From Thermoplasmata archaeon (lineage in GTDB: Archaea; Thermoplasmatota; Thermoplasmata; Lutacidiplasmatales; UBA184), in NCBI GenBank assembly GCA_030044105.1, contig JASHWL010000067.1, positions 1 through 10,820 of the forward strand: DNA of 10,820 nucleotides, given 5' to 3'. The notes beneath the pieces were generated by a model. It made no database searches and had not been told where the DNA came from. It saw only the letters and a program-made list of their open reading frames with translations. The position numbers and the translations under genes were made by a program. Below, in pieces: positions 1 through 6,265 of the stretch. How positions within the stretch are numbered: position 1 is the first letter of the stretch; the number at the start of each line of letters is the position of its first letter.

Positions 1-66
1 GCCCTCCTGCTGGCGGTCCCACCCGCGCAGGTACGCCTTCCAGTCGGGCCCTCGGGAACGCGGCGC
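1..66. repeat. 66-bp perfect direct repeat, copy A (window edge)
   Basis: Bases 1-66 are identical to 608-673 (offset 607). Identity stops at base 67 (g against c) and may continue left of the window. This copy sits out of frame inside the methyltransferase reading frame. It may be a contig-end assembly artefact or a real partial duplication. Confidence 0.95.
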
Positions 67-676
67 GGAGTGCGGGCTCGCGTCGCGCGCTCGCCCACCA
101 GGCCCGCCACCCGGACCACCCGGCACGGCGGTCGCGCCGGGAGGTCGCGCGATCCAGCACCGTCCGGGAGAGCCGGGACATCGGGCCGTTCGGCGGAGCG
201 AACGGCAGCGAGTCCCCGTTCAGGAACACCCCGCCGGGGCGCAGCAGGCGCCCGAGATCGCGGTAGAGGCGGGCGAGGTCGGGCCGGCTCAGCCAGTGGA
301 GCGCGGTCGTGCTGAGCGCCGCGTCGAACTTCCCCGGCGGCAGCGCCCGGGCCCAGCCGGGCGCGCCGAGCTTCGCGTCGACCCAGGTGAGCCGGCCCCC
401 GACGGTGCCGAGCGCTCCCTGGCCGATCTGCCGCACGACCGGATCGTAGTCCACGGCCGCGACCCGCGCGCGGGGGAACCGGCGGAGCAGTCGGAGGCTC
501 AGCGAACCGGGGCCGCACCCGAGGTCGATCGCGGAGAACCGCGGGCCCAGCTTCGCCTCGACGACGTCGAACATGAGCGAGAAGCGCTGCTCGCGCGCCG
601 GGTCGAAGCCCTCCTGCTGGCGGTCCCACCCGCGCAGGTACGCCTTCCAGTCGGGCCCTCGGGAACGCGGCGCCAT
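1..676 (-). CDS. Class I SAM-dependent methyltransferase, partial and disrupted at the left edge
   Basis: Likely a cytosolic S-adenosylmethionine-dependent methyltransferase; the substrate cannot be told. The ATG at 676 opens a frame that stays open to the window edge (225 codons). Residues 49-60 read AIDLGCGPGSLS, the SAM-binding motif I. VAAVDYDP (72-79) is the acidic strand-2 motif. FDAALSTTALHWL (117-129) and LRPGGVFLNGD (145-155) match motifs II/III of the Methyltransf_11/25 type. From codon 204 on, the DNA is an exact out-of-frame copy of the gene's own 5' end, so the last 21 codons do not look like methyltransferase and the true C-terminus is missing. The start is favoured by an AT-rich patch about 27 bp upstream, suiting a leaderless mRNA. 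The upstream neighbour on the same strand ends 57 bp away. The superfamily call is firm; the exact reaction is unknown. Confidence 0.85.
   Translation of the reverse strand, partial: MAPRSRGPDWKAYLRGWDRQQEGFDPAREQRFSLMFDVVEAKLGPRFSAIDLGCGPGSLSLRLLRRFPRARVAAVDYDPVVRQIGQGALGTVGGRLTWVDAKLGAPGWARALPPGKFDAALSTTALHWLSRPDLARLYRDLGRLLRPGGVFLNGDSLPFAPPNGPMSRLSRTVLDRATSRRDRRAGWSGWRAWWASARREPALRAAFPRARLEGVPARVGPPAGG
608..673. repeat. 66-bp perfect direct repeat, copy B (methyltransferase 5' end)
   Basis: This copy is codons 2 to about 23 of the methyltransferase in its proper frame. Its right end lies directly beside the ATG at 674-676. Copy A at 1-66 is the displaced copy. Confidence 0.95.
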
Positions 677-700
677 CGGCTCGGGCACCCGGGCCCGGAG

Positions 701-706
701 AATAAC
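701..706 (-). promoter_or_regulatory. TATA-like element for the methyltransferase gene
   Basis: On the minus strand this reads GTTATT, an AT-only island within a GC-rich 57-bp spacer. It is centred about 27 bp before the ATG at 676, the spacing expected when transcription starts at or near the start codon. No Shine-Dalgarno sequence is obvious. It is a positional prediction only. Confidence 0.5.
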
Positions 707-733
707 GGGAGCGGGCCCGGGCGCGCCGCGGGC

Positions 734-1174
734 CTACGCGCCGGGCGCGCTCGCCCGGTCCCGCCGCAGGGCCGCGTCGTCCTGCTCGAACTCCTTCGAG
801 AAGAACCGGTCGACCGCGCCGGCGATCTCCGGCTCGGGGAGCGTCGGCGAGACGAACTCTCCGACCACGGTCACGCGGGTGCGCGCGCCCTCGGCCGCGT
901 AGTAGAGGAAGAAGCGCGATCCCGCGAACGGCCCCTCGGTCACGTCGTAGGCGACCCCCAGGGGGTGGTACGCGGTCCACCGCATGGTGAAGCGCTCCGG
1001 GCGCCCGTCGAACGTCTGCTCCCAGGAGTACTCGCCCGACCGCTCGCCCCGGGGCCGTCGGGAGGTCGCCCGATGCTGGTGCGCCTCGGAGTGGTGGTCG
1101 CCCGAGCTCACGAGCGCCCAGACCGCCGCCAGCGGAGCATCGAAGACGCTCCCATCGTCGCGGACGAAGACCAC
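734..1174 (-). CDS. SRPBCC/START-like small protein of unknown function
   Basis: A 146-residue soluble protein that I place, from sequence pattern only, in the SRPBCC (Bet v 1/polyketide-cyclase-like) fold group. These proteins usually form a cavity for a hydrophobic ligand; no ligand can be named. The opening strand VFVRDDGSVFDAPLAAVWAL, the central TAYHPLGVAYDV (68-79) and FFLYY (88-92), and a C-terminal helix (PEIAGAVDRFFSKEFEQD) fit this fold. Residues 25-34, GDHHSEAHQH, form an unusual His/Asp/Glu-rich cluster that could bind a metal. No ATG exists in frame; the GTG at 1174 is chosen because the protein pattern begins there and a TATA-like CATATGTAC lies about 25 bp before it. The first 67 bp overlap the 3' end of the upstream surface-protein gene in another frame. 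Confidence 0.7.
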   Translation of the reverse strand: MVFVRDDGSVFDAPLAAVWALVSSGDHHSEAHQHRATSRRPRGERSGEYSWEQTFDGRPERFTMRWTAYHPLGVAYDVTEGPFAGSRFFLYYAAEGARTRVTVVGEFVSPTLPEPEIAGAVDRFFSKEFEQDDAALRRDRASAPGA

Positions 1175-4092
1175 ACGCTGACGATCGCCCCCAGGTACAT
1201 ATGGGCCGCCGGCCGGGCCGAGGAGCCCGCGGGTCCCCGGGCCGCGATCGCGGCCGGGTCGGCGCGCGGGACCGGGGGCGGGATCACCTCGAACGGGAGG
1301 CGTCCGCGGGCCGGCCCCCCGCTCGCGACCAGAGTGTCCTGCCCCGGATTGATCGCGGGCACCGTGACGGCGCAGCCGGAGAACGCGCCGGTCGCGCTCG
1401 TCTCGCACTTCCGCGGGACGGCGGCCGTGACCCCGCCGATCTTGAACGTGACCTTCGTGGCGGCTGGGAACCCGGCGCCCGAGAGCACGACCTGCGAGCC
1501 CGGGTCGCCCTCGGACCCGGAGGCGGAGAGCGCGGTGAGCGCGAGCGTCGCGGAGAGATCGTCGCCCGCGGGGTCGCTGACCCGCACCGTGTAGGCCCCG
1601 GGCGCGTCCCCCGGGATCGCGAACGAGACGTTGAAGACGCCCCAGCGACCGGTCGAGCCCGTCGCGATCGAGGTGCCGACGCTCCCGTTCGCCGCCGGCG
1701 CGAGGTCGACGGTGTAGGTCGCCCGCGGCTTGAACCCGGTCGCGCTCACCCGCTCGCGATTGCCCGGGGACCCCGACGCGATCGAGAGCGAGAGCGCGCA
1801 GTCCGCCACGGCGCAGTTGGGCGGGACGGTGCTCCGGGTCGAGAACGAGTGGCAGGCCGAGGCCGGACCCGCGCCCCCGTTGCCCCACGCGACGACCTCG
1901 ATCGAGTAGTTCCTCTCGGCCGAGAGCCCGGTCACGACCCATCCGGCGGCCGGCCCGTCCGTGCCGAGCCCCGCCGGGACGGACCGGCAGCCCCGTCCCG
2001 CGAACAGCTCGACCGTGTCGTTCACGACGCCGGCCCGGGGGGCCGCGGCCGTCCAGTTCACCTCGGCGGTCGAGGGCGAGAGCGGCGTGACCGTGACCCC
2101 CTTGGGCGCGGGCGGGATCTGCTCGGACGTCGCGACCGCCGGACCCGACCGCACCGAGAACGCGGTCGCGTTGTTGACCTGGACCTCGATGCAGTAGGTC
2201 GTGTCGCGCGCGAGGCCGGTGAGCGTGAACGCGTCGGTGGCGCCGTCGGTCGACACCGAGGCGGAAAGCGCGGAGCAGGAGCGGCCGTACCACACGGTGT
2301 CGTTCTCGAGGCCGGGGAGGGCGGGGTTCTGCCATGCGACCGACACGGCGGACGTCGAGACGGCGGTGGCCGTCACGTTCACCGGCGGGGAGAGGCCTCC
2401 CCACGGGTCGGCCACGGAGGAGAGCCAGTAGAGGATGAGGTGCGTGCCGAAGGTGCCGGGGAACAGCACGTTCTCGTTCCCGGTCATCCCGAAGAACCCG
2501 ACCTGCGGGCTCGCCCATCCGCTCGCGGTGAACCCGAGGAGCGTGTTGCTGACGAGCGCGTCGATCCATGGCTCGCCGACGGCGTAGAGCGCCGACCGGT
2601 CGAGCGGGTCCAGGAAGAGGGCCTGGCTCGCGGCGCTCGGGAGCTCCCCGTCCGTCCCGTCCAGCCAGGACCCGCTCGTGTCCCACAGCGCCGCGGCGAT
2701 GAGGTCCGTGGTGCCGACGCGGCCGAGCTCCGAGAGGTTGGTCACCCGGTCGAGCGCCAGATCGGAGGAGAGGTTCGCGACGAGCAGGTGGTAGGTGGAC
2801 CCGCCGTCCGAGCCGATCCCCCAGAGGATCGTCGTCCCGCTCCCGGGGTCGATGAAGTACGGCATGTTGTTCGAGTCGGGGCCCGTGACGTTGGCGAGGA
2901 CCGGCGACCATCGCAGCGCGTACTGGATCGCGTCGACCCCGCCCGACGTCGTGAGGTTCACGGCCAGGAGCTCGACCGTGCGATTGCCCGGATCGTTGGC
3001 GTCCGCCACGAGCTGGTCCGCGCTCGGCACGGCGACGATGCTGTTCCATCCCGGCATCACCGGCCCGACGGCCGTGACGAGCGCGCGCGAGTAGACGTTG
3101 AACATCGCGAGCGCGTGGTAGTCGTCGTCGCCCCAGAACAGCCAGCCTGCGGAGCCGTTGTAGACGCCGATTCCGTTGTTGTACGGCTCGTCCGCGACGT
3201 TGCAGGGGCAGGGGACCTCGATCGTCGTGTTCTCGAAGAGGTACGTCCCGTTCGCGAGGTCGTACCACGCGACCCACTCGAAGTGGGTGGGGCCCGGAGC
3301 CTGGAGCGCGCCCTCGGCGTAGAGCACCGTGAGCTGGCCCTGCGCCGATTGGAAGCCGTAGAGCATCGACACCGCGCTCGGGTCCGAGAGGTTGTACGGC
3401 CACCCGTCCACGAGCACCGTGACCGTCCCGGTCTGGAGGTCGTAGGCGACCAGCTGGTCGCCCTGGTCGACGTAGTAGGCGGTCAGCACCCCGTTCGGCC
3501 CGTACTGCGAGAGGACCGGCGTGTCGTCGGTCCGGCGGTGGCCGGTGAGGTTGTCGAAGTACGCCGCGCCGGGCCAGCCGGGCAGCGAGTAGTTCTGCCA
3601 CTCGACCGCGGCGCCCCCGAGCGTGAACCCGGGGATCGCGGCGGGCGGCGTCGTGAACGGAGCACAGGCGGAGGCCGCGCTGGCCGCGTTCAGGTTCCAG
3701 GCGACGATCTCGACCGAGTAGTTCCGGTCGGCCTCGAGTCCGACGAGGGAGTACGACGTGACCGCGCTCCCGGTGCTGATCGCCTCGTCCAGCCCGACGC
3801 AGACGGACCCCCCGAAGACCTCCACGGTGTCGTTCGTCACGCCGGTCGCGCTCTGGTTCCAGGAGAGGGACGCCCCCGTCGCGGTCACGCCGGCGGCCGA
3901 GACGTTGGTGGGCGCCGACGGCGCACCCGAGAGGAAGAGCGGCGCGACGGCCCCCGAGGACGGCGCCGCCAGGGTCCCGCCCGTGGCCGCGAGGGTGCCG
4001 AGCACGGTAGCGACCAGGCCCACGGCGATCCACGGACGGAGGTCCCGCCTCCCGCGCCCCGAGACCGACGCCCGGAGCGGATGCGAGGACAT
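1108..4092 (-). CDS. Secreted or surface glycoprotein with fibronectin-III and IPT-like domains
   Basis: A 994-residue exported protein, likely cell-surface. After a basic N-terminus, residues 21-43 form a hydrophobic signal segment (WIAVGLVATVLGTLAATGG). Fibronectin-III-like domains follow at about 58-150, 566-655 and 656-750. A 400-residue region between the first two has repeated Trp/Tyr/Gly-rich strands, perhaps a beta-propeller. Two IPT/TIG-like beta domains lie at about 765-940 (each with a VSATGF or VLSGAGF strand). It has over 20 N-x-S/T sequons and exactly 12 cysteines, most in close pairs or one pair per domain, which suggests disulfides. A GGAGG at 4110-4114 lies 8 nt before a GTG at 4101, so the start may be three codons earlier. 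The last ~40 residues overlap the next gene; a weakly hydrophobic run there could be an anchor. Its ligand is unknown. Confidence 0.8.
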   Translation of the reverse strand: MSSHPLRASVSGRGRRDLRPWIAVGLVATVLGTLAATGGTLAAPSSGAVAPLFLSGAPSAPTNVSAAGVTATGASLSWNQSATGVTNDTVEVFGGSVCVGLDEAISTGSAVTSYSLVGLEADRNYSVEIVAWNLNAASAASACAPFTTPPAAIPGFTLGGAAVEWQNYSLPGWPGAAYFDNLTGHRRTDDTPVLSQYGPNGVLTAYYVDQGDQLVAYDLQTGTVTVLVDGWPYNLSDPSAVSMLYGFQSAQGQLTVLYAEGALQAPGPTHFEWVAWYDLANGTYLFENTTIEVPCPCNVADEPYNNGIGVYNGSAGWLFWGDDDYHALAMFNVYSRALVTAVGPVMPGWNSIVAVPSADQLVADANDPGNRTVELLAVNLTTSGGVDAIQYALRWSPVLANVTGPDSNNMPYFIDPGSGTTILWGIGSDGGSTYHLLVANLSSDLALDRVTNLSELGRVGTTDLIAAALWDTSGSWLDGTDGELPSAASQALFLDPLDRSALYAVGEPWIDALVSNTLLGFTASGWASPQVGFFGMTGNENVLFPGTFGTHLILYWLSSVADPWGGLSPPVNVTATAVSTSAVSVAWQNPALPGLENDTVWYGRSCSALSASVSTDGATDAFTLTGLARDTTYCIEVQVNNATAFSVRSGPAVATSEQIPPAPKGVTVTPLSPSTAEVNWTAAAPRAGVVNDTVELFAGRGCRSVPAGLGTDGPAAGWVVTGLSAERNYSIEVVAWGNGGAGPASACHSFSTRSTVPPNCAVADCALSLSIASGSPGNRERVSATGFKPRATYTVDLAPAANGSVGTSIATGSTGRWGVFNVSFAIPGDAPGAYTVRVSDPAGDDLSATLALTALSASGSEGDPGSQVVLSGAGFPAATKVTFKIGGVTAAVPRKCETSATGAFSGCAVTVPAINPGQDTLVASGGPARGRLPFEVIPPPVPRADPAAIAARGPAGSSARPAAHMYLGAIVSVWSSSATMGASSMLRWRRSGRS
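1195..1203 (-). promoter_or_regulatory. TATA-like element for the SRPBCC gene
   Basis: CATATGTAC on the minus strand is centred about 25 bp before the GTG start at 1174, which fits a leaderless transcript. It lies inside the 3' coding part of the preceding surface-protein gene, so the downstream gene could be transcribed independently. Confidence 0.55.
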
Positions 4093-4109
4093 GGATCGCA
4101 CGGAGGAGG

Positions 4110-4114
4110 CCTCC
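4110..4114 (-). promoter_or_regulatory. Shine-Dalgarno-like GGAGG that bears on the start choice
   Basis: GGAGG lies 8 nt before GTG 4101 but 17 nt before ATG 4092. It therefore favours GTG as the true start of the surface glycoprotein, adding only three residues (MRS). Confidence 0.45.
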
Positions 4115-4144
4115 CGAGGACCACCGACGCGAGGGAAGCACCGG

Positions 4145-4153
4145 CATATCGAT
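4145..4153 (-). promoter_or_regulatory. TATA-like element for the surface-glycoprotein gene
   Basis: ATCGATATG on the minus strand is the only AT-rich patch in the 223-bp gap (4093-4315). Transcription would start near 4122, leaving a leader of about 20-30 nt that contains the GGAGG. I see nothing else clearly functional in the gap. Confidence 0.45.
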
Positions 4154-4315
4154 GCTTGGGTGCAGCCGGTGCGACCGGGAGGCGGCGGGAGGACCGTCCG
4201 GCAGGTGCCGGGAGCACGCACGCCGCCGAGACAACGGCGGAAGTGGCGCCCGCCGGGCCCCGCACCCGCCGCGACGCGCGTCGCGCGAGCCGGGCGGGGC
4301 CGTCGACGCGCCGGC

Positions 4316-6079
4316 TCAGCCACCGAGCGCCGACCGGAGCGAGAGGACCCCCAGGGGTCCGCCCGAGCTTCGCGTCACGACGACGTCGCGCGTCAGCTTC
4401 TCCTGGACGTAGTAGGTCGTCGAGTTGTCCTCGCGACCCGAGAGGAGGTGGTAGTAGTACGTCTTCTGGGTGACGCCGGGACCGCGCTCGTCCGTGGTCA
4501 GCGAGTAGACCTTCGTCGTCGTGTGGAGCGACGAGGTGATGCTCGTGATGATCGCGTAGCCCGGACCGATCTCGAGGACCGAGACGAACGTGCCGTTCGT
4601 CCGCTCGATCATCTGATCGAGCGCGAGGCTCGAGCTGGTCGTGATCCCGTCGAGGTGGGCGACCGTCTGGTCGTCCTCCTGGTAGCCGACGTTGACGTCG
4701 TAGAAGTAGCTCGTGTAGTTGTAGAAGGTGTTCTGGCCCTGGGTGTACAGGTAGGCGATCGTCGCGCCCAGGTTCATCGCCAGCGGGTACACGAGCGTCT
4801 GCGTGGACGTCACGGTGCCGGTGAGCCCGGTCTCCGCGTAGGTCGTCGTCTGCCGCGTCGTGGTCGTCTCGGAGCCCGTGATGTTCTCCCAGACGAAGTT
4901 GATCGCCTGGTAGTTCTCGTAGGTCTCCGTCGTGGCGAGGTTCACCGAGTACGATCCCGAGGCCGTCGCGATCGTCGACGCGTAGCCGTACTGCACGGTG
5001 TCGGCCTGGTCGTAGATCGCGTAGCTGTTCCCGTTCGCGTTGTCCCCGTCGTAGGAGGAGTTCACGACGTCGTACGTCTGCACGTTCCCTTGGTCGAAGT
5101 GGTACCCGGTCGACTTCGCGCCGGTCACCTGGGGGTTCGTGTAGATGAGCAGGTTCGCGATCACGTCGGCGCCGAGCGATCCGGAGGGCGCGCTCGCGGT
5201 GAGCGTCTTGTGCCCCTCGATGAGGCCCAGCGCCCCGGTGAGGTTGAAGTACTCCCACTGGTGGTTCAGCATGTTCACCGGGTAGATCGGCCGCCACGAG
5301 AACAGGTCGATCCCGCCGGAGTTGATCCACGGGTACTGCAGGTAGCTGGCCACGTTGTGGCTCCCGATGGCGACCGTGACCGCGGTGAAGTCGGGGTCCT
5401 CCGTGTACCAGAACTCGCTGCCGATCGCCATCATCTGCAGGACGACCGCGCTCGCGTCCTTCGGGATCGAGATGGCGGTGCTCGCCGGGTCCCCGTTGAA
5501 CTGGAAGAGCGGCTCGATCTCGTTCGCGTAGCTCGGGCCGGTCCACCCGGCCGGGATCGGGTAGAAGAGGAACGTGATCCAGTTGTCCTGGACGCCCTCG
5601 AAGTTGGTCCCCGCGCCGAGCGCGGGGCCCGAGATGGTCATCGACGATTGGTCGTCGAAGAAGGCCAGGAACTCGGTCATGTTGACCAGCTCGGTCCAGT
5701 GGCCGGCCTCGGGGTTGACGCCGACGTACACCATCGCCCCGTCGACCGTCACCGTCTGGAAGTAATCGTACGCGGTCCCGCCGGTGTACCCGGTGTAGTT
5801 CATCACGACGGTCTCCCAGGTGCCGACCGGTAGCGCGACGGTCCCGTAGCTGGTCAGGTTGAGCACGACCGGCGTCGTCGACGGCACGGCGGGGTCGGGC
5901 TCGATCTGCGGGTTCGAGTACTTCGCGACCGGGAACCCGGTCGGGTCGGACGCGAGGTCGTGCGCTCCGGCGGGCAAGGCCGTGCCCGAAGCGCCCGGCG
6001 TCGCGGACGCCGGAACGGCCATGATCACCGCGATCAGCACCACCGCACCCCACAGACCCGCCGAGCGGACTCCCTGCAT
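4316..6079 (-). CDS. Secreted peptide-N-glycanase A-like amidase (PNGase A family)
   Basis: A 587-residue exported protein resembling peptide-N4-(N-acetyl-beta-glucosaminyl)asparagine amidase A (PF12222 type; EC 3.5.1.52 for characterised members), which cuts N-glycans from asparagine. A signal peptide covers about residues 1-26 (GAVVLIAVIMAVPASA). The N-terminal jelly-roll-like part has VGTWETVVMNYTGY (85-98), then YFQTVTVDGAMVYVG (106-120). The best family marks are GSEFWYTEDP (220-229), matching the plant EFWYSN-P motif, and SGGIDLFSWRPI (254-265), matching TGGIN--LWRPI. Residues 280-290 (LTGALGLIEGH) match the following 'TPFLG.LLDGK' strand. The length suits the family, with a Tyr/Thr-rich beta region after 320. 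It has nine sequons and no cysteines. The start has a GGGAG 5 nt upstream. It lies upstream of the sequon-rich surface protein and divergent from a peptide-type importer. Family call fairly firm; activity untested. Confidence 0.75.
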   Translation of the reverse strand: MQGVRSAGLWGAVVLIAVIMAVPASATPGASGTALPAGAHDLASDPTGFPVAKYSNPQIEPDPAVPSTTPVVLNLTSYGTVALPVGTWETVVMNYTGYTGGTAYDYFQTVTVDGAMVYVGVNPEAGHWTELVNMTEFLAFFDDQSSMTISGPALGAGTNFEGVQDNWITFLFYPIPAGWTGPSYANEIEPLFQFNGDPASTAISIPKDASAVVLQMMAIGSEFWYTEDPDFTAVTVAIGSHNVASYLQYPWINSGGIDLFSWRPIYPVNMLNHQWEYFNLTGALGLIEGHKTLTASAPSGSLGADVIANLLIYTNPQVTGAKSTGYHFDQGNVQTYDVVNSSYDGDNANGNSYAIYDQADTVQYGYASTIATASGSYSVNLATTETYENYQAINFVWENITGSETTTTRQTTTYAETGLTGTVTSTQTLVYPLAMNLGATIAYLYTQGQNTFYNYTSYFYDVNVGYQEDDQTVAHLDGITTSSSLALDQMIERTNGTFVSVLEIGPGYAIITSITSSLHTTTKVYSLTTDERGPGVTQKTYYYHLLSGREDNSTTYYVQEKLTRDVVVTRSSGGPLGVLSLRSALGG

Positions 6080-6084
6080 CGAAT

Positions 6085-6089
6085 CTCCC
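6085..6089 (-). promoter_or_regulatory. Shine-Dalgarno-like GGGAG of the PNGase A-like gene
   Basis: GGGAG followed by ATTCG places a plausible ribosome-binding site 5 nt before the ATG at 6079. It supports that start and a leadered mRNA, unlike the leaderless pattern of its divergent neighbour. Confidence 0.5.
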
Positions 6090-6136
6090 GGCGCCCGCGC
6101 ACGGCGGACGCCCGCGCCGCGCCGAGGGCGGGATGA

Positions 6137-6145
6137 GATAAAACT
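6137..6145 (-). promoter_or_regulatory. TATA-like element for the PNGase A-like gene
   Basis: The minus strand reads AGTTTTATC, a good archaeal TATA-box candidate. Initiation would fall near 6113-6116, giving a leader of about 35 nt that includes the GGGAG. A second AT patch (plus-strand GGAAATTATC, 6151-6160) lies just upstream and might be a regulator site or an alternative box. Both sit in the 186-bp divergent region 6080-6265. Confidence 0.55.
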
Positions 6146-6234
6146 CCGCCGGAAATTATCGCGGCCGCGCGCCGCGCGCGTCGTGACGCGGGGGCGGAGG
6201 AGGTCCCGGGGCGGACGGACCCTCCTCGTGGCGG

Positions 6235-6242
6235 CCTATATC
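6235..6242 (+). promoter_or_regulatory. TATA box for the permease pair, leaderless spacing
   Basis: CCTATATC is centred about 27 bp before the ATG at 6266, so transcription should begin at or next to the start codon. This favours 6266 over the internal ATG at 6329 and predicts a leaderless message for the two permeases. Confidence 0.65.
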
Positions 6243-6265
6243 GGGGGCGGACGCATCGTCCCGGG

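Noticed and set aside
734..4234. A 1166-codon minus-strand frame in a second phase
   Set aside because: Only its last 147 codons (734-1174) look like a protein; the rest is an Arg-rich shadow of the surface-protein gene.
4271..4284. Perfect 14-bp palindrome GCGACGCGCGTCGC downstream of the PNGase A-like stop
   Set aside because: It consists almost entirely of CG steps in very GC-rich DNA, has no loop or T-tract, and could easily arise by chance. Not called as a terminator or operator.
1201..4473. A 1090-codon plus-strand open frame opposite the surface-glycoprotein gene
   Set aside because: Its translation is dominated by Arg/Gly/Asp/Val with no domains, as expected from the antisense of a GC-rich coding region. 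The minus frame has a signal peptide, FN3 domains and sequons.
3885..6053. A 722-codon minus-strand frame overlapping the PNGase A-like gene
   Set aside because: It is a low-complexity Arg/Asp/Gly-rich shadow frame, while the other minus frame gives a coherent secreted protein.
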